Positions 1-12,059 of a DNA stretch of 64,000 nt are shown here, in pieces. The DNA is from Limisphaera sp026417315. Its GTDB lineage: Bacteria; Verrucomicrobiota; Verrucomicrobiia; Limisphaerales; Limisphaeraceae. The notes under the pieces were generated by a model that was given only the letters and a program-made list of their open reading frames with translations, had not been told where the DNA came from and made no database searches. Location of the stretch: positions 806,001-870,000 of the forward strand of contig NZ_JBMVQY010000001.1 of NCBI RefSeq assembly GCF_049537125.1, in the 5' to 3' direction. Numbering within the stretch: the first letter of the stretch is position 1; each line of letters starts with the position of its first letter. Position numbers and translations under genes: made by a program.

Positions 1-1029
1 CAGCACCGCACCCGGACCCGGCACGTGCAGCAAGAGCTTCATGACCGAAGCCACCGTGAATGCCAGAAACGCAGCCATGGCAAACCGCCCGGCTCCATCG
101 GACCAAAGTTGTCCACAACGCTCCCGCGTGGATCCCCACCCGTTCAGCCAGGCGGCCAGCCAGGGCACCACGCTCAGCACCGCCGCCACCGTTCCCACCG
201 TGGGCAACCAGGCGGGCACGGCCGCACCCGGCGGCACACACGCCCAACTGGTGAACACCAACAGCCCGAAGAACGTCAGCATCGCGTAGTACCGGCTGTA
301 CAAGGGCCGCCCTGTCCAGATCGGCAACCAACCCCAAACCAACCCCAGCGCCAACATCGTTCCGACGACACCCTGCAGATTCCATTGAAACCACCAATCG
401 ACCACCGCCTGGGTCATGCCCCGGACCGGATGCAAGCCCAACAACACCCAGGCCGTCGAGATCGCCCAGGCCATCCAGAACAGTCCGGCCAGCAAAAACC
501 AGTGCGGCGGCTCCAGCAAGCGGTCTTGTCGCCGGTGCAACGTGGCCAGGGCGGACACACCCAGCAGCACCAGCCCGGGCCCCGACACCCACACTGCGTA
601 GGCGGGCAATCCCCAACCATCATGGCCGGTGGCGTCACCCGAAAGGATTCCCAACACACCCACCAGAATCCCCAGATGCCAGAGCTTGGCCCCCAGAAAC
701 GCGAGCCCTCCCCAGGCAATACGCGAGCGACCCGACCAGGCCAACCAGCCCAGCAGAGCACCCAACGCCAACGGAATGACACCGCCAAACCAGCCCGCCT
801 GCGTGGCTGCGACGCGCACGCGACCGTACGTCAACCATGGTGCATCCGCCAGAAAGCCCGGCCCGTGGAATTTGATCGAGGCCACGAGGGCCAGCGCTCC
901 GGCCACCACCCACCAAAACGCGGCCCCCGCCGCCCAGGCCATCACCGGCCAGAAATCCGCAGATGCGGCGGCGACGGGGCGCGGGGTGGACCTGGCCACG
1001 AGAATCGGCTCCTCCAACGCCTGTTTCAT
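1..1029 (-). CDS. cbb3-oxidase subunit I-like membrane protein without metal ligands (partial)
   Basis: Multi-pass membrane protein open to the left window edge; 343 codons are visible and the C-terminus is missing. By eye it aligns with CcoN, the haem-copper subunit of cbb3 oxidase: 'YGRVR' near residue 68, 'DWWFQWNLQG' at 211-220, 'GRPLYSRYYAML' at 240-251. The CcoN ligands in this stretch are replaced. The low-spin haem His of 'RPLHTNA' is Ala75, the CuB His of 'YGHN' is Trp216, and the His pair of 'GPHHLHY' corresponds to Pro266-Pro267. Oxygen reduction is therefore unlikely. It begins 24 nt after the previous gene of the ACIII operon, so a structural, assembly or accessory role with ACIII is inferred. 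The family match is fairly sure, the function is not. Confidence 0.7.
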   Translation of the reverse strand, partial: MKQALEEPILVARSTPRPVAAASADFWPVMAWAAGAAFWWVVAGALALVASIKFHGPGFLADAPWLTYGRVRVAATQAGWFGGVIPLALGALLGWLAWSGRSRIAWGGLAFLGAKLWHLGILVGVLGILSGDATGHDGWGLPAYAVWVSGPGLVLLGVSALATLHRRQDRLLEPPHWFLLAGLFWMAWAISTAWVLLGLHPVRGMTQAVVDWWFQWNLQGVVGTMLALGLVWGWLPIWTGRPLYSRYYAMLTFFGLLVFTSWACVPPGAAVPAWLPTVGTVAAVLSVVPWLAAWLNGWGSTRERCGQLWSDGAGRFAMAAFLAFTVASVMKLLLHVPGPGAVL

Positions 1030-1053
1030 CACTCCGTAGGCAAACGCTCCCTG

Positions 1054-1419
1054 CTACTCATAGGGACTGGGCTGGGCCGGAGGCGCAGGAGGCGCGGCGT
1101 GGGCTGCTCGCACCCGCTCGATCAAGTTGGACCGCGCCGCCGCCGGATCCCGCCATTCCCGCTCGACCACCTGCATCGCCACGTCCACGGGCAGCCGAAC
1201 GATGCCCTTGTCCCGGTTGATCCATGCGGGCGTCGTGAGGACCTGATGCGCCGTGGCCCGCACCTCTTCCAAGGCCTTGTACCGCTCCGCCACGCGCTCG
1301 GCGTTCAAGGGCGGCGGCGTCATCACGCGACGCGTGGCCCACACCATGACCGCCACCACGCCCAGCGCCACCACGGCCGCCAGGACGTAGCTCCAGAAGC
1401 CTCGACCGTTCCCCATCAT
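1054..1419 (-). CDS. small membrane-anchored protein of the ACIII operon
   Basis: Protein of 121 aa with one N-terminal membrane segment (about residues 8-27), a charged soluble part and a Pro/Ala-rich tail. No catalytic or cofactor motif is visible and I do not recognise a named family. Its start overlaps the actF stop by 4 nt (ATGA), so it is translationally coupled to the ACIII genes. The soluble part should face the periplasm if the N-terminus stays inside. An accessory or assembly role for ACIII is inferred from position only. Confidence 0.7.
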   Translation of the reverse strand: MMGNGRGFWSYVLAAVVALGVVAVMVWATRRVMTPPPLNAERVAERYKALEEVRATAHQVLTTPAWINRDKGIVRLPVDVAMQVVEREWRDPAAARSNLIERVRAAHAAPPAPPAQPSPYE

Positions 1420-2693
1420 GACGCACCTCGTTCCGTCGCCGGGGGCGCATCCGGCAGATCATCCACCTGATCCAGCTCGCCCCCGGAAATCTGCGTGGGC
1501 ACCGGGTGATACATCCCCATCGCCTCGATCAGCCGGGGATCCTTGACCGGATAGGGAGCCGCCGACGCGTACTTCGCCAGGTACACCTTCGCGAGCAAAC
1601 CGCCCATGAACGCCCAGCAGCCCAGGGGCAGCCACAACCACCGCAGCGGCGGGCCCTCCGGATGGATCACCGGATAAATGTTGAAGCCCAGGTCCACCCA
1701 GTGCATCAGCCAGGCCCACACCATCAACGGCGCCATCAGCCACCATTGACTCTTGGCGTCAATTCGCAGCAACGCCAGGAACGGCAGAAAGAAGTGGCCA
1801 AAGATGATCACCAGCCCCACGTAGAACCAGCCGCCCCGTTCGCGGATCACGTACCAGAAGGTCTCTTCCGGAATGTTCGCGTTCCAGATGATGAAGTACT
1901 GGCTGAAGTGGATGTAGGCGTAAAAGACCGTGAAGGCAAAGATCAACGTGCCGAGGAAGTAGAACTGATGATCGTGGAGCACATGCGTCAAAACGCGCTG
2001 ACGGTTCAGCACCGCGATGATCACATAAACGGTGGTCAGGGTGGTCCAGACGCTGCCGGCGAAGTAATACACGCCGTACATGGTGGAGAACCACTGATGC
2101 TGCATCGCCTTCATCCACAGAATGGCCCCCAGCGTCAGCGTGATCGCAAAGACGAAGATGCCCAGTGCCGAGTAGAAGCGCATCCGGTAGGTGCACAACG
2201 CCTCGCCCGTCTCGTCCTGTCGCAGCGACCATTGCCGCAGTCGATGGGCAAAGAACCCCCACGCGCCGAAACAGAGCAGCGAGATCCCGTAAAACGCCGG
2301 CAGGGTCAACAGCGGCCATTTGGCATGCAATGCGTGGTCGGTCTGCGGATCGCTGCTCATCCAGGGGTACAACTGGCGTGCCAGCAACCCCACCGGGATC
2401 CACAGCAGCAACAGCCACGGAAACAGCAGGGTGGCCACGTGTTCGCACTGACGCCGCACCGGGACCGACCACCCGGCATCGAACAGGTGATGCATCATCA
2501 CCAGGAACAGCGCGCCCAGTCCGATGCTGAGCCAGAACATGAATCCCAGCAGCCACGCATGGGCAAACTCTTTCAGATCGAGCAGGGCTCCCAGCAGGGC
2601 CAGCGCACCGCCGATCCACATCGCCCTGTCCGGCAGGCTTCGCCACCGTTCCAGGTCCAAGGGCGGGCCCAGGCTTGTGTGTTTCTCGCTCAT
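1416..2693 (-). CDS. actF: ACIII membrane subunit ActF (quinol:cytochrome c oxidoreductase)
   Basis: Protein of 425 aa with about ten hydrophobic segments, homologous to ActC/NrfD-type membrane subunits. ActF is one of the two large membrane subunits of alternative complex III, which oxidises quinol and passes electrons to a periplasmic acceptor. Typical features are 'WLSIGLGALFLVMMHH' in the second membrane segment and several conserved His and Trp residues. The length fits the family. It follows actE after a 2-nt gap and ends in a 4-nt overlap with the next small gene, as expected for the last canonical gene of the act operon. Confidence 0.92.
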   Translation of the reverse strand: MSEKHTSLGPPLDLERWRSLPDRAMWIGGALALLGALLDLKEFAHAWLLGFMFWLSIGLGALFLVMMHHLFDAGWSVPVRRQCEHVATLLFPWLLLLWIPVGLLARQLYPWMSSDPQTDHALHAKWPLLTLPAFYGISLLCFGAWGFFAHRLRQWSLRQDETGEALCTYRMRFYSALGIFVFAITLTLGAILWMKAMQHQWFSTMYGVYYFAGSVWTTLTTVYVIIAVLNRQRVLTHVLHDHQFYFLGTLIFAFTVFYAYIHFSQYFIIWNANIPEETFWYVIRERGGWFYVGLVIIFGHFFLPFLALLRIDAKSQWWLMAPLMVWAWLMHWVDLGFNIYPVIHPEGPPLRWLWLPLGCWAFMGGLLAKVYLAKYASAAPYPVKDPRLIEAMGMYHPVPTQISGGELDQVDDLPDAPPATERGAS

Positions 2694-2695
2694 GC

Positions 2696-3340
2696 TCAGC
2701 GCGTCAGTTGTGCCCGCAACTCGGGCGGAAGTTCCTCCGGATGCCCCAGCCAGCTGCGCTGCAGCACCCGTACATAGGCCACGATCGCCCAGCGATCCTC
2801 CACCGGGATCTGGGCCGCGTAGCCCTGCATCAGATTCTTCCCGTAACTGATGGTGTGGAAAATCTCGCCATCCGGCATTTCGACGATCCGCTGGTCATGC
2901 AGGTTGGCCACCACCGTCATGCCCAGCTTGCGCGTAATGCCGTTGCCATCCCCCTGCGGCCCGTGGCAGGGCGCGCAGTAGATGTTGAATCGCTCCTGCC
3001 CCCGCCGCAGCAACGCCCCCGTCACCGGCAGCGGATTCAACTCCACGAAATTGGTCGAACCCGGAAGCCGTCCCGTGTTCACCGGCGCATCCTCGAACGG
3101 AAGCACCGGGCCGGCAGCCGTCAGAATGGGACTGGCTCGTCGCACCGTTCCCGGCACCGGAGGTTGGGAGCTGATGCCGTTCGGGAAAAACGCGTTGGGC
3201 TGTTGCGGCCGCAGCTTCAACTGCCGGTCCATGTCGGGAAACACCTCGATCGGCGGTTTGCGCGACAGGCTTCCGCGCGTGCCCGCAATGCCCACGATCA
3301 CGACCACCACCAGGGCGTAGATGAGCAGGAAGTAGCGCAT
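2696..3340 (-). CDS. actE: ACIII mono-haem cytochrome c subunit ActE
   Basis: Protein of 214 aa with one N-terminal membrane segment (residues 3-20) and a single haem c site, 'CAPCH' at 122-126, followed by 'GPQGDGNG'. A Met near 171 ('LMQGYA') is a plausible distal ligand. ActE is the mono-haem cytochrome of ACIII on the periplasmic side and probably relays electrons out of the complex. It overlaps the actD stop by one base (TAATG). The 'RRGQERFNIYCAPCHG' context is the usual one for this subunit. Confidence 0.92.
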   Translation of the reverse strand: MRYFLLIYALVVVVIVGIAGTRGSLSRKPPIEVFPDMDRQLKLRPQQPNAFFPNGISSQPPVPGTVRRASPILTAAGPVLPFEDAPVNTGRLPGSTNFVELNPLPVTGALLRRGQERFNIYCAPCHGPQGDGNGITRKLGMTVVANLHDQRIVEMPDGEIFHTISYGKNLMQGYAAQIPVEDRWAIVAYVRVLQRSWLGHPEELPPELRAQLTR

Positions 3341-3888
3341 TACTCCTCCACCAGCTCGATGTTTCGGCCCCCCAATCCGGCGAGCAGCGCCCGCACCTCC
3401 GCCTCGTCGTACTTCGGATCGGACGCCTCGATCACCAGGAAGAACTTGTCGTGGCTGGCCCCGCGTTCGATGAACCGGCGATGTTTCAGCAGCGGATGAT
3501 ACCAGCGCGGCAACCGATTCAGAATCAACATCCCCCCGAGAGCCCCGAACGCCCCGAACAAAATCGTCAGTTCATACGAGGGCGGAAACGCGGAGAAGGG
3601 ACTGAACATGGGTTTGCCCCCCACCACAATGGGGTAATCCCACGCGTTCATGTACCAGATCATCAGCATCCCGGTGGTGTAGCCGGTCAGACCACCCAGG
3701 AAGGCGAACCACCCGACCTTGGAATTCTTCAGCCCCATGGCGTGGTCCATCCCGTGCACCGGAAAGGGCGTGTACACGTCCCAACGGGTGTACCCGGCAT
3801 CCCGCACCTTCTCCGCGGCATGCATGAGATCGGCCGGCGTGGCAAATTCCGCCAGCACCCCGTAGGCCCTGACCGAATGGCTGTTCAT
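3340..3888 (-). CDS. actD: ACIII membrane subunit ActD
   Basis: Protein of 182 aa with two central membrane segments ('WFAFLGGLTGYTTGMLMIW' and 'ELTILFGAFGALGGMLIL') between soluble ends, matching ActD of alternative complex III. The Met at 3888 is chosen because it overlaps the actC stop by 4 nt (ATGA); an upstream extension would run into actC. The opening 'YGVLAEFATPADLMHAAEKV' and the motif 'YTPFPVHGMDHAMGL' are typical. ActD binds no known cofactor; it is a structural subunit. Confidence 0.92.
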   Translation of the reverse strand: MNSHSVRAYGVLAEFATPADLMHAAEKVRDAGYTRWDVYTPFPVHGMDHAMGLKNSKVGWFAFLGGLTGYTTGMLMIWYMNAWDYPIVVGGKPMFSPFSAFPPSYELTILFGAFGALGGMLILNRLPRWYHPLLKHRRFIERGASHDKFFLVIEASDPKYDEAEVRALLAGLGGRNIELVEE

Positions 3889-5312
3889 GCGTGCCCACCT
3901 CCCTTCGGTTTGGCGCCCCCCAGCGGATGATGCGGATCCGCATAGGGCGTCACCCCCTTGACCTCCGAGATCGCGATCATCGGCAAGAATCGCATGAACA
4001 ACAGGAACATGGTGAAGAACAACCCGAACGTGCCCAGGAACGTGGCCACGTCCACCCACGTCGGCATGTAGTAGCCCCAGTTGGCCGGCAGAAACTCCCG
4101 ATGCAGCGAGATCACGATGATCACAAACCGTTCAAACCACATGCCCACGTTCACCAGAATCGAGATGATGAAGACCAGCCAGAGGTTCTGCCGCACACTG
4201 CGGAACCAGAAGAGCTGCGGAACCGCCACGTTGCAGAACAGCATCAGCCAGTACCCCCACCAGTAGGGGCCCAGCGCACGGTTCATGAAGGCAAAACGTT
4301 CGAACGGACTGCCGCTGTACCAGGCGATGAAAAACTCCATGGCGTAGGCGTAGCCCACGATGCTGCCCGTGGCCAGGGTCACTTTGCACATCACGTCGAT
4401 GTGCCGCAGGGTGATGATGTCCTCCAGGTGACACAGCTTCCGGAGCGGCACCAGCAGCGTCAGCACCATGCCGAATCCCGAGAAAATGGCGCCGGCCACG
4501 AAGTACGGCGGAAAGATCGTCGTGTGCCAGCCCGGCAGCTGCGACACGGCGAAGTCCAGCGACACGATGGAGTGCACCGAGAGCACCAGGGGCGTGCTCA
4601 GGCCGGCCAGGATCAGATAGGCCTTCTCGTAGTTGGTCCACTGCCGGTTCCCGCCGGTCCAACCCAGGGCCAGGAGCCCGTAAACAATCTGGCGGATCCG
4701 CGTCTTCGCGCGGTCCCGCATCACCGCCAGGTCCGGAATCAGGCCCATGTACCAGAACAAGACCGACACGGTGAAGTACGTGGACACCGCAAACACGTCC
4801 CACATCAGCGGCGAGCGGAACTGCGGCCAGATCCCGTTGGAGTTGGGAATCGGGAACAGATACCAGTCGAACCACACGCGGCCCACGTGGACCGCCGGGT
4901 AGATGCCGGCGCACATGACCGCGAAGATGGTCATGGCTTCGGCGGCACGGTTGACCGCCGTCCGCCAGCGCTGCCGCAGCAGGAAGAGAATGGCGGAAAT
5001 CAACGTGCCGGCGTGTCCAATGCCGATCCACCACACGAAATTGATGATGTCCCACCCCCACATGGTGGGGTGATGATTGCCCCAGACCCCGACGCCCGTG
5101 CTGATCTGGTACGCCAGCATCGCGATCAGCAACAGGAACATCAGAAAACTCGGGATGAAGGCCAACCACCACCACAGCGGGGCCCGGCCCTCGGCAATAC
5201 CCGCAATGTGATCCGAGATCCAACCCAGGCTTCGCTGATTGGCCACCAGCGGGGGCCGCTCCAGTTCCCGCGGCACCGGTGGCGGTGTCATGGAAAGAAC
5301 TCCCTCGGCCAT
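3885..5312 (-). CDS. actC: ACIII NrfD-like membrane subunit ActC
   Basis: Protein of 475 aa, polytopic, NrfD/PsrC-like, with about ten membrane helices. ActC is the membrane partner of the iron-sulfur subunit ActB and forms a quinol site. Recognisable stretches are 'WGNHHPTMWGWDIINFVWW' near the second helix and 'GIYPAVHVGRVW'. The start at 5312 is 17 nt after actB and is preceded by a purine-rich GGGGGGAAG. A second in-frame Met at 5291, with its own GAGGGAG eight nt upstream, is almost as good, so the N-terminus could be seven residues shorter. Confidence 0.93.
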   Translation of the reverse strand: MAEGVLSMTPPPVPRELERPPLVANQRSLGWISDHIAGIAEGRAPLWWWLAFIPSFLMFLLLIAMLAYQISTGVGVWGNHHPTMWGWDIINFVWWIGIGHAGTLISAILFLLRQRWRTAVNRAAEAMTIFAVMCAGIYPAVHVGRVWFDWYLFPIPNSNGIWPQFRSPLMWDVFAVSTYFTVSVLFWYMGLIPDLAVMRDRAKTRIRQIVYGLLALGWTGGNRQWTNYEKAYLILAGLSTPLVLSVHSIVSLDFAVSQLPGWHTTIFPPYFVAGAIFSGFGMVLTLLVPLRKLCHLEDIITLRHIDVMCKVTLATGSIVGYAYAMEFFIAWYSGSPFERFAFMNRALGPYWWGYWLMLFCNVAVPQLFWFRSVRQNLWLVFIISILVNVGMWFERFVIIVISLHREFLPANWGYYMPTWVDVATFLGTFGLFFTMFLLFMRFLPMIAISEVKGVTPYADPHHPLGGAKPKGGGHA

Positions 5313-5329
5313 GGCAAGCTTCCCCCCGT

Positions 5330-8544
<3,215 letters not shown>

Positions 8545-8548
<4 letters not shown>

Positions 8549-9213
8549 CGGTGACACGCGGAACAATTCTGCAGGGATTCGATGCGCCAGTGCTCGACCA
8601 TGCGTCGGCCCTGAGATTGTTGCTGCCGCGCATGTTCAGCCGGGTCCTCGCTCCAGCGCCAGGCCAGATCCGTCACCTTGTCGAGCGGCCGCACGAACGA
8701 GGCCGGATCGCGATGACAATCCAGACAGAAGGCCATGCTCAGGGGTTTGGCATGGAACACTTCGTCCATCTGATCCACGCGGCCGTGGCATTCCACGCAA
8801 CTGATTCCCCGGTTCACGTGGACGGCATGGTTGAAGTACACATAGTCCGGCACCTTGTGCACCTGCACCCAGGCGATCGGACGTCCCGTGGCGGCACTTT
8901 CCCGCACGAGAGCCAGCCGCGGATCATCCTTCAACACCTGGTTGTGGCAGTTCATGCAGGTGCTGCTGGACGGGATGTTCGAAAACCAGGACCGCTCCAC
9001 GTCGTGGTGACAGTAGCGGCAGTCCAGACCCAGTTGGTCCACGTGGACCTTGTGGGAAAAGGCCACCGGCTGCAGCGGTTGATACCCCACCCGCGTGTAC
9101 TTCGGTGTGAAGTAATACCAAACCCCCGCCACCACTCCGCCCCCGACCAAGACCAGCCCGGTCAGGATCATCAGCGGTAGCCGGTTCGTCCACTTTGGAA
9201 AAACGGCCGACAT
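8545..9213 (-). CDS. actA: ACIII pentahaem cytochrome c subunit ActA
   Basis: Protein of 222 aa with one N-terminal membrane anchor (about residues 13-31) and five CxxCH haem sites: CRYCH 65-69, CMNCH 86-90, CVECH 139-143, CLDCH 163-167 and CSACH 217-221. This is the standard ActA of alternative complex III, a periplasmic electron wire above ActB. It is the first act gene, facing away from trxB across a 662-nt gap. I see no clear Shine-Dalgarno or -10 box next to its start, so the operon promoter may lie further upstream. Confidence 0.94.
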
Positions 9214-9875
9214 TTGTCGCAGCCCGCGAGTCCACGGGCAACTCCGGTTCCACTACCTGTGATCCAAAGCCCGAGAAACAACCCTTCCCGGCAGCGGGTC
9301 GGCGTCAAACACCACTCGCAACTGGGACGTTGAGGGATGACCAGCCCCGGCAGTGCGCACCTGCACCCGACGTTCGAGCCCCGGACGTTACTCGGGTCCC
9401 GTCGCTCCGCGCAAGCAAAATCGGCGAAAAAAATTGCAGTGCAGGCAAAGACGGCCTTGGACGGACCTCGAGCGAAAAATGTCCAGCGCCCGCCGCGCCA
9501 GCCGGATGTCGACGCCTGTTTTCCACCAGGAGTGCAGCCTCGACCCTCGCCCGGTTCTCGCCGGCGATTCAGCGGTTTTCCGCCCGCCCGGGCTGCAGCC
9601 CGTGCATCGCGAGCCATCAATGCCCCTGTCCGGCCCGGGCCGCGGGCCATGCACGACCGATTCGATGTGTTCCGTTTCCTCGGAGACGGGCCCACCAAGA
9701 GACAGCCCCACCGCCGGTGCGATCCAGCACGATCGCCTCCCAGGGTCAGCCCGCCGGTCATCGCACCTTCGCCGCCCCGGTCTCCGCCCTGCTCCAAGCC
9801 CGGGAAGGTCGGGGAAGTTTGCCCGCGCCGCTCAATCTTGTGCACCAGCCGACCGCCCCTGTACCCTGCCGCGCC
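9214..9875. other. intergenic region between divergent actA and trxB
   Basis: 662 nt with no convincing gene. It holds a predicted trxB promoter at its right end (9838-9867). The promoter of the ACIII operon must also lie here but I could not single out one candidate. Open frames crossing it are by-products of high GC and show no family match. Confidence 0.5.
9838..9867 (+). promoter_or_regulatory. predicted trxB promoter, near-leaderless
   Basis: -35 TTGTGC (9838-9843), 18-nt spacer, -10 TACCCT (9862-9867), then only 8 nt to the ATG at 9876. No Shine-Dalgarno sequence is visible. The transcript should start at or next to the start codon. It is one of a series of similar arrangements in this window. 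Confidence 0.45.
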
Positions 9876-10805
9876 ATGGAAGATGTCGTCATTGTCGGCT
9901 CCGGTTGCGCCGGTTGGACTGCGGCCCTTTACGCAGCGCGCGCCAATCTCAAGCCCCTGGTTTTGACGGGCCATCTGCCCGGCGGATTGCTTACGACCAC
10001 GACCATCGTGGAGAACTTCCCCGGTTTCCCCGACGGTGTGGACGGCTATGAATTGATGACCCGCATGCAAAAGCAGGCCGAGCGGTTCGGCGCCCGCGTC
10101 CGCATGGCCTCCCTGGAAGCCGCCAACCTGCAAACACGTCCCTTCGAACTCGTGGTCGATGGCGAAACACTGCGGACCCGCGCACTCATCATCGCCACGG
10201 GCGCCACCCATCGGAAGCTCGGGCTGGAAAGCGAGGCCCGACTCGAAAACAAGGGCGTCACCTACTGCGCCACTTGCGACGGCGCGCTCCCGATCTTCCG
10301 AAACAAGCCCCTGGTGGTCGTGGGCGGTGGCGACTCCGCCTGTGAAGAAGCCCTCTATCTCACACGATTCGGATCCGTGGTCTACCTTGTCCACCGACGC
10401 GACCAGCTCCGCGCGTCGAAGATCATGGCCGATCGTGCGCTCGCCCATCCCAAGATCAAACCGGTCTGGAACAGCGTCGTCACCGAAATCCTCGATGTGC
10501 AACAGGACCGCGTGACCGGCGTGCGACTTCGAAACGTCAAAACAAACGAGGAACGACTGCTCGAGTGTGCCGGTGTGTTCATCGCCATCGGCCACGTCCC
10601 CAACACCGCCCCGTTCAAAGGCCAACTGGAAATGGACGAAGCCGGCTACATCCTCACCCGGCGCGGTCCGTTGACCAGCGTCCCGGGTGTGTTCGTGGCG
10701 GGCGATTGTGCCGATCCGTACTATCGCCAGGCAGTCACCGCCGCCGGCATGGGCTGTGCCGCCGCCATCGAGGCCGAACGGTTCCTGGCCGCCGAAAGTC
10801 GCTGA
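9876..10805 (+). CDS. trxB: thioredoxin-disulfide reductase
   Basis: Protein of 309 aa, normal length for the low-molecular-weight flavoenzyme that reduces thioredoxin with NADPH. It has the N-terminal FAD motif 'GSGCAGWTAALYAARA' (8-23; the usual GxGPAG has Cys for Pro), the redox-active 'CATC' at 131-134, an NADPH-binding 'VVGGGDSACEEALYL' and the C-terminal FAD motif 'GVFVAGDCAD'. Reduced thioredoxin from this enzyme could also serve the ArsC half of the fusion at 59257-60570. It stands alone, divergent from actA. Confidence 0.93.
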   Translation: MEDVVIVGSGCAGWTAALYAARANLKPLVLTGHLPGGLLTTTTIVENFPGFPDGVDGYELMTRMQKQAERFGARVRMASLEAANLQTRPFELVVDGETLRTRALIIATGATHRKLGLESEARLENKGVTYCATCDGALPIFRNKPLVVVGGGDSACEEALYLTRFGSVVYLVHRRDQLRASKIMADRALAHPKIKPVWNSVVTEILDVQQDRVTGVRLRNVKTNEERLLECAGVFIAIGHVPNTAPFKGQLEMDEAGYILTRRGPLTSVPGVFVAGDCADPYYRQAVTAAGMGCAAAIEAERFLAAESR

Positions 10806-11287
10806 GGCCGGCTTCCATCAACCGGCCAGCCCGCGACTTCCCGGATCCCACGTCGGCGGGCGCGGACTCGCCGTGCAACGCCGGGCGGAAACAGGGAAGA
10901 TTCTCTGTTCGCCCAAGCCGCATCCACGCCCCGGGGCTCCCGCATCGTGACTTCGCGAAATCTCCGGTTGGAGGAGCGCCAGAGCCCCGTGGCGACAGAG
11001 GGATCCCAGAGGAGAGCCTGCTCCCTTCAATGTCGGAAGCCCGCTTCTCGAAGCGCAGGGCTCGTGTCCCCTTGGGGCCTGCCCCATCGCGATCCTCCTG
11101 AAACCCCTCGCGCACTCCGACAAAGACGGCCGGACGAGAGGCGGCAAGGTTCCCTCCCGGTTCGGGCGGGCCCCTGGATCGAATCCAAACGGTCTCCATC
11201 TGCATGAGCCCATCGACTTCGGGGCTGATCTTTGCGCAAGACGTGCTTCCGCCTTCGCAGCCCCGCCCACCGTGGGCTCGAGACCGG

Positions 11288-11434
11288 CCTCGATTGCTTT
11301 ACCTGCGAAGGCCCGGGCACGGCAGGGGAACCGAACTTGCCCGGCGCCGAGACCGATCCCAAGCCCACGCCCACGATGCTCTGCCGTTCGTGGAATCCGG
11401 GGACATCCAGAGGCGGATTCCTCGACCCGCTGCA
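11288..11434 (+). repeat. dispersed intergenic repeat Y, diverged copy
   Basis: Aligns by eye over about 145 nt with the copies at 21380-21517, 49023-49167, 53030-53169 and 61400-61540, most clearly at its end (TTCGTGGAATCCGGGG followed by a GGCGGATTCC segment). It is one of the more diverged copies. It is non-coding by all signs. Confidence 0.4.
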
Positions 11435-11996
11435 GCGTGCTTCGCCCGCTGCTTTTCTGATCCCTCCCCCACTCGATGAGAAATCCGTAGTGTCCGTGTG
11501 TCTGTTCCAGTTCCGCACCCGAGATGCGTGACGTGGGAGTCTGAGGCTGCTTCGGCTTCGGCCCAGAGCTCCCCTGTCACCGTGTTCCCCACTGACGGCG
11601 TGTCCATCCCCCGGACCGTCGAGCTTTCGGAGGCTCGGCACGGTCCGCCCAAGGGAAACCCACAATCCCGAGGTCCCGGGTTGCCAGCCCTACGCGGTTT
11701 CGATCGACGGAGCCGAGCGCCCCGATGCGGACGACCGGTTCGAATCCTTCGCGTAAGATCTCGCGATCAGCGATTGCCGGCGGACCGTCCGGGGCATCTT
11801 GGCGTTTTTCCCGGCCGGTCGGCCATTCGTGGGGCCCAGACTGAAGGCAGCGTTCAAGTCCGGGCCGGGCTTCGCGGGCTGCGAGGTGAGAAACCGCGCG
11901 GCACCCGGGCCTGGTGCGCAACGCACCTGCATCCCTGTATTGCCGGGCCGCAGGTATGCTCAACCGAAGCCCCCACGGGAGGATCCCCAGAAAACG

Positions 11997-12027
11997 CAAC
12001 CGGCGAAGGAGAAACCTTCGCCGGTTG
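11997..12027 (-). terminator. perfect 13-bp hairpin, probable terminator of the PEP-CTERM gene
   Basis: CAACCGGCGAAGG, five-nt loop AGAAA, then the exact complement CCTTCGCCGGTTG. It lies 32 nt past the stop codon of the minus-strand PEP-CTERM gene. On that strand the stem is followed by CGTTTTCT, a short T-run consistent with intrinsic termination. It could also slow transcripts coming from trxB. Confidence 0.7.
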
Positions 12028-12059
12028 AGAAGGGAAGAAAGGGCTGATCGGAAGCTGCG

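Larger units (their letters stand above)
10806..12059. other. long intergenic region between convergent trxB and PEP-CTERM gene
   Basis: 1254 nt without a recognisable gene. It holds a perfect hairpin that probably ends the PEP-CTERM transcript (11997-12027) and a diverged repeat copy (11288-11434). Open frames are present on both strands but none has a family match, a good start or a plausible composition. Confidence 0.5.

Noticed and set aside
11577..11999. Minus-strand open frame of about 140 codons in the trxB/PEP-CTERM gap
   Set aside because: No homology, no ribosome site, Arg/Pro/Gly-rich composition and a position beside repeat and terminator sequence. Treated as non-coding.
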